Below are positions 27,096-36,108 of a DNA stretch of 64,000 nucleotides, in pieces. Each line of letters begins with the position of its first letter. Within the stretch, counting starts at the first letter, position 1. The DNA comes from Alphaproteobacteria bacterium (GTDB lineage Bacteria > Pseudomonadota > Alphaproteobacteria > Thalassobaculales > Thalassobaculaceae): assembly GCA_024742275.1 (NCBI GenBank), contig JANSYS010000001.1, positions 124,001 to 188,000 of the forward strand, read 5' to 3'. Position numbers and translations under genes: made by a program. The notes beneath the pieces were generated by a model. The model did not search any database. It saw only the letters and a list, made by a program, of their open reading frames with translations, and was not told where the DNA came from.

Positions 27096-28487
27096 ATGAC
27101 GACCACACACAGCCCCCTCGGCATCATCGGTCTCGGAACCATGGGCCGGAACCTGGCCCTAAACCTGGCCGACCACGGCGTGCCGCTGGTCGCCTGGGAG
27201 CGCGACGGCACGCTTGCCGCCCGTGCAAGAGACAAACTCCCCGCCGCCACCGCTTGGGCGAAAGAGGCCGCGGACCTCGCGGCCCGGCTCGCCGCGCCCC
27301 GCACGGTCCTTCTTATGGTCACCGCCGGCGCCGCAGTCGACGCAGTGATCGAAGCCCTGCGCCCGCATCTCGCGGCTGGCGACACCATCATCGACGGCGG
27401 CAACACCGAGGCCGCCGACACCGCGCGTCGGCAGGCGGATCTTGCCGCCAAGGGCATTCACCTCATCGGTCTGGGCGTCTCCGGCGGCGAGGAAGGCGCA
27501 CGGCGCGGGCCGGCGCTCATGGCGGGGGGGGCCGCCGAGGCATGGGATCGCGTCGCCCCGACCCTTCGGGCAATCGCCGCCAGGGCCGCCGACGGCGCAC
27601 CCTGCTGCGACCGGCTGGGCGGCGGCGCGGCCGGCCATTTCGTAAAGACCGTTCACAACGGCATCGAGTACGCCGTGATGCAGTCCCTCGCCGAAACCTA
27701 TGATCTGATGCGGCACGGACTGGGCATGGATGTGGACGCCATCGGAGCGACCTATACCGCTTGGAACCGGGGACCGGGAGGCGGCTATCTGGTCGAGATC
27801 GCTGCCGATGTCGTGCGTACCCGCGACGGCGACGGAGAGCCGCTGCTCGACAAGGTGGTCGACCGGGCCGCCCAGAAGGGAACCGGTCGTTGGGCATCCC
27901 TCGCCGCCCTCGACCTTGGGATCGCCGCGCCGTCCATCGCGGAAGCCGTCTTCGCGCGGGCGGTCTCCGCCGCGCGCGACGACAGGTTGGCCCTCGCGAC
28001 GGGAACCCCCGGTCCGGTGAACGTCTCCGTCGCCGATCTCGAAGCCTCTATGCGATCCGCCACCATGCTCGCTTTCCTGCAAGGTTTCGCGTTGATCGCA
28101 GCCGCCGATGCGCGAGACGGCTGGTCGGTGGATCCGGTGGCCGTCGCCCGAGTCTGGCGCGCCGGCTGCATCCTGAGAGCCCCACTGCTGGACCGCCTGG
28201 CCGACGCGTTCGGAGCACTGGAAGACGGTGCCCACCCCCTTTCCGCTCCTTCACTGCGCAGCGAACTCGCGGAAACGCTGCCGGGCTTGCGCCGTGTCGC
28301 GGCAGCGGCGATCGGTGCAGGATATGCTGTTCCGGCCCTGACCTCTGCCCTCTCCTGGCACGACGGCATGGTCCGCGCCCGCGTCCCGGCAGACTTTCTT
28401 CAGGGCCTGCGCGACCGGTTCGGCGCCCACACGTTCGAACGCATCGACATGCCGGGCAGCCACCATGCGCATTGGACCGAAGCATGA
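27096..28487 (+). CDS. gnd: 6-phosphogluconate dehydrogenase, decarboxylating
   Basis: This enzyme oxidises 6-phosphogluconate to ribulose-5-phosphate and CO2 with NADP+. The 463-residue long form has IGLGTMGRNLALNLADHG (nucleotide fold) at 11-28, the active-site GHFVKTVHNGIEYAVMQ with catalytic Lys and Glu, AAQKGTGRW, and a C-terminal GAHTFERID that reaches the partner subunit. The ATG at 27096 has AGGA upstream. Its stop overlaps the gntK start (ATGA), so the two gluconate enzymes are coupled. Confidence 0.94.
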   Translation: MTTTHSPLGIIGLGTMGRNLALNLADHGVPLVAWERDGTLAARARDKLPAATAWAKEAADLAARLAAPRTVLLMVTAGAAVDAVIEALRPHLAAGDTIIDGGNTEAADTARRQADLAAKGIHLIGLGVSGGEEGARRGPALMAGGAAEAWDRVAPTLRAIAARAADGAPCCDRLGGGAAGHFVKTVHNGIEYAVMQSLAETYDLMRHGLGMDVDAIGATYTAWNRGPGGGYLVEIAADVVRTRDGDGEPLLDKVVDRAAQKGTGRWASLAALDLGIAAPSIAEAVFARAVSAARDDRLALATGTPGPVNVSVADLEASMRSATMLAFLQGFALIAAADARDGWSVDPVAVARVWRAGCILRAPLLDRLADAFGALEDGAHPLSAPSLRSELAETLPGLRRVAAAAIGAGYAVPALTSALSWHDGMVRARVPADFLQGLRDRFGAHTFERIDMPGSHHAHWTEA

Positions 28488-29023
28488 GCGCCGCGTCTCC
28501 TACATCGCCCGCAGCCGGACCACCCCGCGTCGTCGTCATGATGGGCGTTTCAGGCGTCGGGAAGACCACTATTGGAACGCTGCTCGCCGAGCGCCTAGGC
28601 TGGGGATACGCAGAAGGCGACAGCTATCACCCGCCGGCGAACGTCGCAAAGATGCGCGCAGGCACGCCGCTGGACGATTCCGACCGGCAGCCTTGGCTCG
28701 CGGCCATCGCCGCCGATATCGACCGCTGGCGAGCGACCGGTCAGGGCATGGTCGTGGCGTGTTCCGCGCTGAAGCGGAGCTATCGGGAGGTTCTTATCGG
28801 CGATCGTCCCGACGTGCGGCTGGTCCGCCTGGCCGGCGACGAGACCCTGATCCGCGCCCGCATGGAAAAGCGCACCGACCACTACATGCCGCCGAGCCTT
28901 CTGGCCTCCCAACTGGCCACCCTGCAGCCCCCAGGCGAGGACGAGGAGGCGATCACCGTAACCGTCACCTCTTCTCCGCAGGAATGTGTCGAGCAGATCT
29001 TGGACGCGCTTGCCATCGACTAG
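28484..29023 (+). CDS. gntK: Gluconokinase
   Basis: GntK phosphorylates D-gluconate to 6-phosphogluconate, the substrate of the gene just upstream. The 179-residue protein has a P-loop GVSGVGKT at 21-28, the gluconate-type motif EGDSYHPPANVAKM, GTPLDDSDRQPWL, ACSALKRSYRE, and RTDHYMPPSLLASQ. These are all diagnostic of the GntK family. It overlaps gnd by four bases and ends 21 bases before the convergent NAD(P)HX repair gene. Confidence 0.95.
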   Translation: MSAASPTSPAAGPPRVVVMMGVSGVGKTTIGTLLAERLGWGYAEGDSYHPPANVAKMRAGTPLDDSDRQPWLAAIAADIDRWRATGQGMVVACSALKRSYREVLIGDRPDVRLVRLAGDETLIRARMEKRTDHYMPPSLLASQLATLQPPGEDEEAITVTVTSSPQECVEQILDALAID

Positions 29024-29044
29024 GTCGGCGGCGGCCTGCCGATG

Positions 29045-30514
29045 TCAGACCGTAGCTGCGAGCGCATCGGCGAGGTCCTCCGCGATCAGCGACCGGCCGC
29101 CCAACCGCCGCGCCGCCTCGCGGTGATGCCAGGCACCGGCGCAAGCCGCTTCGAAGGGTGGCAGCCCGTGGCCAAGCAGCGCCGCGATCGCTCCCGCCAG
29201 CACGTCTCCGGTTCCCCCCGTCGCCAGGGTCGGCGGCGCGCCATCGAGGATTGCGCTTTGCCCGTCCGGCGCGGCGACCGTCGTGTCGGGTCCCTTCAGG
29301 AGAACGGTCTGTCCGCACTCCTCCGCCGCCCACGCCGCGGCCGCGACCCGGCCCACCGCATCGACATCGATATCCGGAAAGAAGCGAGCGAACTCACCCC
29401 CATGAGGGGTCAGCACCGCCGGGGCGCATGCCGGAAGTCCGCGTCCCGCGAACAGGGAGAAGACGTCGGCGTCGAGCACCATGGGAATGTCGCACGCGAG
29501 CACAGCCTCGGCGACACGCTCGGCTTCGGGACCACGGCCCAGTCCCGGACCGGCCACGACCGCCGCCACCTTCCGCGCAACCGCGAACGCCGGAAGGTCG
29601 TCGGGAACCCCCTGAACGATCAGTCCCGGCGCATCACCAGCGATCAATCCGACATGGTCGTCGGCGGCGCAGACCGTCGTCAGTCCCGCCCCCATTCGAC
29701 GCGCCGCACGCGCCGCAAGACGAGCCGCACCCGGCATCTTGCCGGCGAGCACCAAGACATGACCGCGGCTGTATTTGTGATCCTGCGGACCGGCCGGCAA
29801 CAGCCGATCGGCCCAGAGCGCCGGGCCGATTACCCGCGCGGTCGGATCGACGGAAGCCATCGCCGCAGCGTCGATGCCGATATCAATCACCCGGATTCCA
29901 CCGCAGATGTCGCGCCCCGGATATAGGACATGCCCCGGCTTCCGCCGATGGAACGTCAGGGTGAGATCGGCCGGACAGGCGGTACCGAGCACCGCGCCCG
30001 TATCTCCCTGAACCCCACTCGGGACATCGACCGCGGCGACCCGCAGCCGGCCGCTCGCCGCGCGTCCGGCCGCGCGTGCCAGGAACGCGGCGACCTCGCC
30101 TTCGATCGGACGTGCGAGACCGGCGCCGAACAGGGCATCCACCAGAAGCCCCGCTCCGTCGAGGAGCCCGACCGAAAGCTGTTCAACTGGCTCATCCCAC
30201 AAAGCGCGGGCCTGCGCGGCGTCGCCGGTCAGACGATCGGCGGACCCGAGAAGGGCGACCCGCACGTTCCAACCGTGACGGCGCAGGTCGTCGGCGATCA
30301 CGAAGCCGTCCCCGCCATTGTTGCCCGGGCCGCAGGCGACCAGGACCTCTGTTGGGTGAAAGGCGCGCCGGATGTGCCGGGCGGCCCCCTGCCCCGCCCG
30401 CAACATCAGAGTGAAACCGGGCGTGCCGCGTTCGATGGTAAGCCGATCGCAATCGGCCATCGCGCCGCAGGACAGAAGTGTATCGGGGGGATGGGCGCTT
30501 GAGAAAACCGTCAT
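29045..30514 (-). CDS. nnr: Bifunctional NAD(P)H-hydrate epimerase / ADP-dependent NAD(P)H-hydrate dehydratase
   Basis: This fused enzyme repairs hydrated NAD(P)H: the N-terminal YjeF domain epimerises and the C-terminal ribokinase-like domain dehydrates. The 489-residue protein has [10 protein letters not shown] at 61-70. The C-terminal half shows [36 protein letters not shown] and the catalytic [11 protein letters not shown]. The ATG at 30514 is chosen, since any longer frame would run through the tRNA-His gene and is rejected. Confidence 0.94.
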   Translation of the reverse strand: MTVFSSAHPPDTLLSCGAMADCDRLTIERGTPGFTLMLRAGQGAARHIRRAFHPTEVLVACGPGNNGGDGFVIADDLRRHGWNVRVALLGSADRLTGDAAQARALWDEPVEQLSVGLLDGAGLLVDALFGAGLARPIEGEVAAFLARAAGRAASGRLRVAAVDVPSGVQGDTGAVLGTACPADLTLTFHRRKPGHVLYPGRDICGGIRVIDIGIDAAAMASVDPTARVIGPALWADRLLPAGPQDHKYSRGHVLVLAGKMPGAARLAARAARRMGAGLTTVCAADDHVGLIAGDAPGLIVQGVPDDLPAFAVARKVAAVVAGPGLGRGPEAERVAEAVLACDIPMVLDADVFSLFAGRGLPACAPAVLTPHGGEFARFFPDIDVDAVGRVAAAAWAAEECGQTVLLKGPDTTVAAPDGQSAILDGAPPTLATGGTGDVLAGAIAALLGHGLPPFEAACAGAWHHREAARRLGGRSLIAEDLADALAATV

Positions 30515-30531
30515 AGCGCCAGTATAGGACG

Positions 30532-30551
30532 CTCCGGCAGGTTCGCCGGAG
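30532..30551 (-). terminator. Hairpin just downstream of tRNA-His
   Basis: CTCCGGC (30532-30538) and GCCGGAG (30545-30551) form a perfect 7-bp stem with a 6-base loop, starting 7 bases after the encoded CCA. There is no T-tract, so it may mark the 3' end of the tRNA precursor rather than a strong terminator. Confidence 0.4.
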
Positions 30552-30557
30552 GGAAAA

Positions 30558-30635
30558 TGGGGCGAGTGATGGGAATCGAACCCACGACCTCCAGAGCCAC
30601 AATCTGGCGCTCTAACCGACTGAGCTACACCCGCC
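30558..30635 (-). tRNA. tRNA-His (GTG), CCA encoded
   Basis: The minus strand folds as a complete cloverleaf. The acceptor pairs GCGGGTG with CACTCGC, the D arm is GCTC/GAGC, the anticodon stem is CCAGA/TCTGG with loop TTGTGGC (anticodon GTG), and the T arm is GTGGG/CCCAT with loop TTCGATT. An extra G at -1 (30635) stands opposite C73, the identity element of tRNA-His. The CCA end is encoded at 30560-30558. Confidence 0.96.
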
Positions 30636-30671
30636 ATTCGCCGCCGACCCTGAGCGGCCCGGCGGACGCCG

Positions 30672-30700
30672 TTGCTATCCCAGCCCCGGCGCGGCGTCAA
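30672..30700 (-). promoter_or_regulatory. Putative promoter of tRNA-His
   Basis: On the minus strand, TTGACG (30700-30695) and TAGCAA (30677-30672) are 17 bases apart. The -35 matches 5/6 and the -10 is weak. It lies directly beyond the aminotransferase stop codon and about 37 bases before the tRNA. Confidence 0.4.
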
Positions 30701-30701
30701 C

Positions 30702-31886
30702 CTAAATGCCGAGACCGACATGCTTCAGATAGCTGTCGAGCCGCTCGACCGCGCCATCCAGAACCGCGTCCTGCTTGGCGAAACAGAAGCGGATGTAGTT
30801 GCGCGGCGCGCTGAGCGGGTCGAGGTAGAAAGCCGAGACCGGAACAGCGGCGACACCGGCGTCCGTCACGAGACGGCGGCAGAACCCTTCGTCGGTTTCG
30901 GCGTCGTAGAGATGCGGGGCGACGTCGACGAAGAGGAAGTAGGTACCTTGGCAGGTCACCGGCTCCAGTCCGATGGCGGTCAGGCCGCCGGTCAAGCGGT
31001 CGCGCCGCCGCGCCATGTCGTCGCGCAGCCCGTCGAAATAGGCGTCATCCTGACCGAGACCGAAGGCGACGGCCCGCTGCAGGTTTGGCGCCGTCGTGAA
31101 GACCAGGAATTGATGCGCTTTCGAGATCGGTCCGATCAGGTGCTCCGGCGCGGTCAGATACCCCACCTTCCATCCGGTCAGTGAAAAGGTCTTGCCGGCC
31201 GACCCGATCCGCACGCAGCGCTCCCGCATGCCCGGCAGCGTCATTAGCGGGATGTGCGGCCGCCCGTCGAAAGCCAGATGCTCGTACGCTTCGTCGCACA
31301 ATGCGTAGGCATCGTATTTCCGGCAAAGGTCCGCGATCGCGGTCAGTTCCTCTCGCGTATAGACCTTAGAGGCTGGGTTCTGCGGATCGTTGACCACAAT
31401 CATCTTCGTGCGGTCACTGAAGGCGGCTTCCAGGGCGTCGAGATCGAGCGCCCACTGCGGCGGCGTCAGGCGAACCGGCCGCGGAATACCGCCGGCGCGA
31501 CGGATCATCGGCAGATAGCAGTCGTAAAGCGGCTCGATCACGACCACCTCGTCGCCCGGCTCGATCAGGCCGAGGAAGCACGCTGCCAGTCCCTCGGTGG
31601 CGCCGGTCGAGACCATGACCTCCTTCTGCCAGTCGACATCCAGCCCGTAGAACCGCTTGTTATGCGCAGCGACCGCCTGCCGAAGCTCCGGCACGCCCAT
31701 CATCGGCGGGTACTGGTTCGGCGGGTCGTAGAGCGCCTTCGACGCCTGTTCCAGGACCGGATCCGGCCCGCGGTCGTCCGGGAAACCCTGGCCGAGATTG
31801 ATCGCTTTATGCTCGATGGCGAGCCGCGACATCACCTCGAAGACCGTCGTGCCGTAGGAGGACAGGAGCGAGTTGGCGGCCTTCAT
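30702..31886 (-). CDS. Class I/II aminotransferase (methionine/kynurenine-type)
   Basis: This 394-residue PLP fold-type I enzyme has [14 protein letters not shown] at the N-terminus, [29 protein letters not shown] (the VNDPQNP variant typical of the YbdL/kynurenine aminotransferase branch) and the Schiff-base Lys232 in [16 protein letters not shown]. Full length. It is transcribed alone on the minus strand, with tRNA-His directly downstream. Substrate assignment, such as methionine, glutamine or kynurenine, is not possible from sequence. Confidence 0.88.
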   Translation of the reverse strand: MKAANSLLSSYGTTVFEVMSRLAIEHKAINLGQGFPDDRGPDPVLEQASKALYDPPNQYPPMMGVPELRQAVAAHNKRFYGLDVDWQKEVMVSTGATEGLAACFLGLIEPGDEVVVIEPLYDCYLPMIRRAGGIPRPVRLTPPQWALDLDALEAAFSDRTKMIVVNDPQNPASKVYTREELTAIADLCRKYDAYALCDEAYEHLAFDGRPHIPLMTLPGMRERCVRIGSAGKTFSLTGWKVGYLTAPEHLIGPISKAHQFLVFTTAPNLQRAVAFGLGQDDAYFDGLRDDMARRRDRLTGGLTAIGLEPVTCQGTYFLFVDVAPHLYDAETDEGFCRRLVTDAGVAAVPVSAFYLDPLSAPRNYIRFCFAKQDAVLDGAVERLDSYLKHVGLGI

Positions 31887-31961
31887 CGGGCGGTCCCCCG
31901 TATGTCGCTGAAAAAGTGGCGCGGTTTAGCATCCGGTGCCCAGGGGTGCAACGATGCGCGG

Positions 31962-32855
31962 CTAGCGCACCGCCGCCTCCAGATACTCCACCAGCCGGGC
32001 CTCGGCGGCGGCAAAGTCGTGCCCCTTGCGCCAGACAAGGCCGATCTCCATCGGCGGCGGCGCGTCGGTGATCGGAATCCATTCGAGCCGACCGCCGTCC
32101 AGGGACCACGGCCGAAACAGCATGCGAGACAGGATCGTGACGCCCTGCCCCGTCGCCACCATGCTGCGCAACGCCTCAAGCGACGTGGTCTCGAACAGCA
32201 CCTTGGGCTCGAGACCGGAGGCTGCCAAGTACTCGCGGGACGACCGGTCGGCCTCGTCGATCTGGTAGAGAATGTAAGGGAACTCGATGACGTCGGCCCG
32301 GCTCACGGTATCCCGGCTGGCCAGCGGGTGGTTGGTCGCCACCCAAGCGCCGCGGGGACTTTGGAACAAGCCGCGGTGCTCCAGATCCGGGGCGTTGGAC
32401 AGGTTGGATGTCAGCAGCAGAGCGATGTCCACGGTTCCGGCCAGAACCTGCCCTTCCAACTCCACGCGCTCGCGCTCCAGAAGCTGCACGGACACGTTCG
32501 GAAACGCCCGCTGGAAGCGCGCGAGCGGCGGCACGAGAAAATACCCGGCACCCGCATTCGTCACGCCGAGTTTGACGGTACCATCGACATCGGTACGGTC
32601 GGGATGCATGTCGGCGACCGCATCGGCGACGGCAGCCTCGATGTTGCGGGCGTGCCCGGTAAAGTTCTGGCCCTCACGGGTCAGAGCGACACCACCGACG
32701 CGGCGCTCGAACAGGGTTACGCCGAGTTGGTTCTCCAGTTCCTTGATCGCCAGCGTGATCGCGGACTGGGAAATACCGAGACTGGTGGCGGCGGCGGAAA
32801 CCTTCTCGGTCTCGGCCACGGCCAGAAAGTATCTGACCTGGCGCAATGTGATCAC
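31962..32855 (-). CDS. LysR-family transcriptional regulator
   Basis: The 297-residue protein begins MITLRQVRYFLAVAETEKVSAAATSLGIS, the winged helix-turn-helix of LysR regulators, shown here only in part, followed by QSAITLAIKELENQLGVTLF. The C-terminal effector domain spans about residues 90-295 (VKLGVTNAGAGYFLVPPL). It is divergent from the small gene at 33026, with an 18-bp palindrome between them. Target and effector are unknown. Confidence 0.92.
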   Translation of the reverse strand: MITLRQVRYFLAVAETEKVSAAATSLGISQSAITLAIKELENQLGVTLFERRVGGVALTREGQNFTGHARNIEAAVADAVADMHPDRTDVDGTVKLGVTNAGAGYFLVPPLARFQRAFPNVSVQLLERERVELEGQVLAGTVDIALLLTSNLSNAPDLEHRGLFQSPRGAWVATNHPLASRDTVSRADVIEFPYILYQIDEADRSSREYLAASGLEPKVLFETTSLEALRSMVATGQGVTILSRMLFRPWSLDGGRLEWIPITDAPPPMEIGLVWRKGHDFAAAEARLVEYLEAAVR

Positions 32856-32925
32856 GGGCAGCCTCCCTTCATCGAACGCATCCCCAATCCGTTGCTATAT
32901 GAGTTTTTTCAATATTGCATCTTTG

Positions 32926-32943
32926 AATTACGAATTTGTAATT
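32926..32943. promoter_or_regulatory. 18-bp palindromic operator candidate
   Basis: AATTAC-GAATTT-GTAATT has perfect 6-bp arms (32926-32931 and 32938-32943) in an AT-rich spacer between the divergent LysR gene and the small gene. The position fits a regulator binding site. No binding protein is proven. Confidence 0.45.
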
Positions 32944-33025
32944 GTGCAACGCGAAGAGGATCTTGTGTCTCACAGACGGGCGGCGAGCGAAACTCAGCCA
33001 AGCCGTCCTAGACAGGAGATATGCC

Positions 33026-33226
33026 ATGAGCACCCAGACGATCCAGATGTACAGCGTCACCGACGAAGAGATCGCCCGTGGTATCGCTGCCGGACGACGC
33101 CTTCGCGCCCTCGCGGTGCGATCCGCGCTCCAGAGTGCTTTTGCGGCAGTTTCGAAGCCGGTCGGCTCGCTCTTCTCTGGCACGAAATCCGCCGACACCG
33201 GCGGCGCCCACGCGGCAGCCGTTTGA
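33026..33226 (+). CDS. Small uncharacterised protein (66 residues)
   Basis: MSTQTIQMYSVTDEEIARGI starts a 66-residue basic protein with a likely amphipathic helix (RRLRALAVRSALQSAFAAV) and a small polar C-terminus. It resembles in style the short Arg-rich proteins (DUF1127-like) common in alphaproteobacteria, but no confident family match can be claimed. AGGAG lies at 33013-33017 before the ATG, and a very strong hairpin follows the stop. Both support a real, expressed gene. Confidence 0.7.
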   Translation: MSTQTIQMYSVTDEEIARGIAAGRRLRALAVRSALQSAFAAVSKPVGSLFSGTKSADTGGAHAAAV

Positions 33227-33246
33227 TCCCTGCTTAACGGCTGCCG

Positions 33247-33290
33247 AACGAGCGGCGCCGCCCCCGCCCCGGGGCGGCGCCGCACTCGTT
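33247..33290. terminator. Strong hairpin terminator between convergent genes
   Basis: AACGAG (33247-33252) pairs with CTCGTT (33285-33290), and CGGCGCCGCCCC (33253-33264) with GGGGCGGCGCCG (33271-33282), around a 6-base loop and a 2-base bulge. This gives about 18 paired bases between the small gene and the convergent hydrolase gene. The T-tract is minimal. Confidence 0.7.
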
Positions 33291-33329
33291 TCCAGCCGCG
33301 GACAAATCACGCTGCATCGCAGCATGAAT

Positions 33330-34070
33330 TTATTCAATAGCCCGACGATAGAGCGCGATCAGGCGCTCCCAGTGCCGCTCCGCCGACTGTTTGTCGTAGC
33401 ACCATCGCCCAGGAAACGCGAAGCCGTGATGGGTCCCGGGATGCACCTCGATTTCCCCGACGGCGCCTGACGCGTCGAACAGATTTTTCAGCTCCGCCAC
33501 CATGTCCGGGGGAGCCAAATCGTCGGTCTCGGCGCAGCTTATGTAGAGTTCGGCCCGCGAATTCCCAAGCGTCTGATGCGGGCTTTCCTCGGCGTCGCTG
33601 ACGATCCAGGTACCGTAGAACGACGCTGCCGCCGCGATCCTGTCCGGAAAGCGCGCAGCCGCTGCCAGCGCGTACGGCCCGCTCATGCAGTAGCCATGCA
33701 CACCGAGGTTTCCCGGGCGAGCGATGCCCGTCCGATCGATATGACCGATCAAGGCAGACACATCCGACATCACCGGAGGTATCGTCATCTTGGTCCGGAT
33801 CGCGCGCATCGCCGTATGGTCGGCGCTTCCCGCCGTCAACACCTCCGGGCCGTACTTCGTCTCCCGGCCGGCACGGTAGTAAAGATTCGGCAGAAGAACG
33901 GAGAAGCCTACCGTCGCCAGCCGCCGGGCCATGTCGTAGAGCTCTTCGCGGATTCCGGGGGCATCCATGAGCATCAGTACGCCCGGATAAGGTCCGCCCC
34001 GTTCGGGCCGCACCACGAACGTCTCCATCGCCCCGTCCGGCGTGGCGACATCCTCGATCGCTTCGATCAT
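33330..34070 (-). CDS. Dienelactone hydrolase family protein
   Basis: This 246-residue alpha/beta hydrolase has the dienelactone-hydrolase nucleophile elbow GYCMSG with Cys128, a candidate acid Asp183/184 (AETDDLAP) and His214/215 (GTHHGFAFP). The Cys-Asp-His triad is thus intact. There is no signal peptide. The true dienelactone hydrolase of chlorocatechol breakdown is one member, but this family hydrolyses many carboxylic esters and lactones, and no aromatic pathway genes are nearby. Confidence 0.87.
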   Translation of the reverse strand: MIEAIEDVATPDGAMETFVVRPERGGPYPGVLMLMDAPGIREELYDMARRLATVGFSVLLPNLYYRAGRETKYGPEVLTAGSADHTAMRAIRTKMTIPPVMSDVSALIGHIDRTGIARPGNLGVHGYCMSGPYALAAAARFPDRIAAAASFYGTWIVSDAEESPHQTLGNSRAELYISCAETDDLAPPDMVAELKNLFDASGAVGEIEVHPGTHHGFAFPGRWCYDKQSAERHWERLIALYRRAIE

Positions 34071-34253
34071 AGGGTTCCACTCATGATTGGCGTTTCCTCT
34101 GTTCTTTCCGTTTTACCGATTGGCAAACGTCTTGTTCTGTTTCGCCCGCTGGCGAATTAGGCGACGTCAGCGTATCACTTACGCTTCGAGCGTCGCCAGA
34201 TCGCTACGCTCCATTGCCGATAAGACCCCTGAACGATTTCGAGGAACCGCCCG

Positions 34254-35426
34254 ATGACCGCCGTGCTCGCCGACCGTATGTCCGTCCTCGGTACCGAGAC
34301 CGCCTTCGAGGTACTCGCCCGCGCCAACGCCCTGGCCGCCGCCGGCAAGGACATCATCAATCTCGGCATCGGCCAGCCCGACTTCAAAACGCCGGACCAT
34401 ATCGTCGAAGCCGGCATCAAGGCGCTGCGCGACGGGCATCACGGTTACACCCCGGCGGCGGGTATCCCCCAGCTCCGACAGGCGGTGGCCCGCGACCTGA
34501 ACGCCCGCCACGGCGTAACCGTCGATCCGGATACCGTCATGATCATGCCCGGCGGAAAGCCCACCATGTTCTTCGCTTGCCTGATCTTCGGCCAGCCGGG
34601 TACGGAAATCCTCTACCCGAACCCGGGTTTCCCGATCTACGAGAGCTCGGTGAAGTTCTCTGGCGCCAAGGCAGTACCCTATCGGCTGTCGGAGGAGACC
34701 GGCTTCGCGTTCTCTGCCGATGAAATGCTGTCGAAAATCACCGACCGTACCCGGTTGATCATCCTCAATTCGCCCGCCAACCCCACCGGCGGCGCCGTAC
34801 CTAAGGAAGAGATCGACAAGCTGGTGGCCGGTCTTCAGCGATGGCCGAACGTGTATCTCCTGTCGGACGAGATCTACAGCCAGATGCTCTACGACGGCCG
34901 CGAGCACGTGAGCCTCCTCACCTATCCCGACATCGCCGACAGGGTGATCCTGCTGGACGGCTGGTCGAAGACCTACGCTATGACCGGCTGGCGCCTCGGC
35001 TTTTCGGTGTGGCCCAAGGCGATCTTCGGCCACGCGGAGAAACTGGCGGTGAACTGCCATAGCTGCGTCAATGCGCCCACCCAGTTTGCCGGTCTGGCCG
35101 CGTTGGACGGCCCGCAGGACGCGGTGACGGAAATGCTACGGGCGTTCGACGAGCGCCGCCGGGTCATCGTCGGCGAATTGAACCAGATACAGGGTTTCCG
35201 CTGCGTCGAGCCCGGAGGGGCGTTCTACGCCTTTCCCAATATCGAAGGGACCGGCATGTCGGCGAAGGAGTTGCAGACCAAACTGCTCGAAGAGGCCGGC
35301 GTGGCCGTGATCGCGGGAACCAGCTTCGGCGCGTATGGGGAAGGCTACCTGCGGTTCTCATACGCCAATTCCACCGAGAACATCCGCGAGGCGATCCGGC
35401 GCATCAAGGAGATGTTGGGGACCTGA
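34254..35426 (+). CDS. Class I/II pyridoxal-phosphate aminotransferase (aspartate-aminotransferase-like)
   Basis: This 390-residue fold-type I enzyme has INLGIGQPDFKTPDHI near residue 35, YTPAAGIPQLRQAV, ILNSPANPTGGAVP, and the PLP-linked Lys239 in LLDGWSKTYAMTGWRLGF. The C-terminal substrate Arg is in YLRFSYANSTENI. It is a separate paralogue from the enzyme at 30702 and differs in its NSPANPTG motif. The gene is alone, upstream of the glnB promoter region. Confidence 0.88.
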   Translation: MTAVLADRMSVLGTETAFEVLARANALAAAGKDIINLGIGQPDFKTPDHIVEAGIKALRDGHHGYTPAAGIPQLRQAVARDLNARHGVTVDPDTVMIMPGGKPTMFFACLIFGQPGTEILYPNPGFPIYESSVKFSGAKAVPYRLSEETGFAFSADEMLSKITDRTRLIILNSPANPTGGAVPKEEIDKLVAGLQRWPNVYLLSDEIYSQMLYDGREHVSLLTYPDIADRVILLDGWSKTYAMTGWRLGFSVWPKAIFGHAEKLAVNCHSCVNAPTQFAGLAALDGPQDAVTEMLRAFDERRRVIVGELNQIQGFRCVEPGGAFYAFPNIEGTGMSAKELQTKLLEEAGVAVIAGTSFGAYGEGYLRFSYANSTENIREAIRRIKEMLGT

Positions 35427-35581
35427 CCACCGGGCGCTGCCAGCCCGATCGCCCACATCTTGGGCGTTCTTTGACTATCTTTTGTGCGAATGGCGAAATT
35501 CAGTGCATCATACGCGCTGAACTCACAACGATCTCCAGGCTGAATGCTTGGGAATCAAGGCTCTAACCCAGGTGCGAGGGT

Positions 35582-35597
35582 TGGCACACACCGTGCT
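35582..35597 (+). promoter_or_regulatory. Sigma-54 (RpoN) promoter of glnB-glnA
   Basis: TGGCACACACCGTGCT matches the sigma-54 consensus TGGCAC(R)N4TTGCW at all but one position, with the invariant GG (-24) and GC (-12) at correct spacing. It lies 62 bases before glnB, a location known for nitrogen-regulated glnB or glnBA promoters in alphaproteobacteria. No clear NtrC site was found upstream. Confidence 0.8.
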
Positions 35598-35599
35598 AA

Positions 35600-35998
<399 letters not shown>

Positions 35999-36056
35999 CG
36001 GACTCGCGAGGTCCGAACCGTCGGCTCGGGAACAGGCCGGCATTGCGAGAGGGAGT

Positions 36057-36087
36057 GTAGCGCCAACGGAAACCTCCGGGGCGCTAC
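36057..36087 (+). other. Hairpin between glnB and glnA
   Basis: GTAGCGCC (36057-36064) pairs with GGCGCTAC (36080-36087), and inside it CGGA pairs with TCCG. The structured element ends 21 bases before the glnA ATG. It may stabilise the glnA part of the transcript or attenuate read-through. It has no T-tract. Confidence 0.5.
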
Positions 36088-36108
36088 GGCAACGATAGGA
36101 AGGAAACC

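Noticed and set aside
30515-30721. N-terminal extension of the NAD(P)HX repair gene
   Set aside because: The extra 69 residues are a translation of the tRNA-His gene and its leader.
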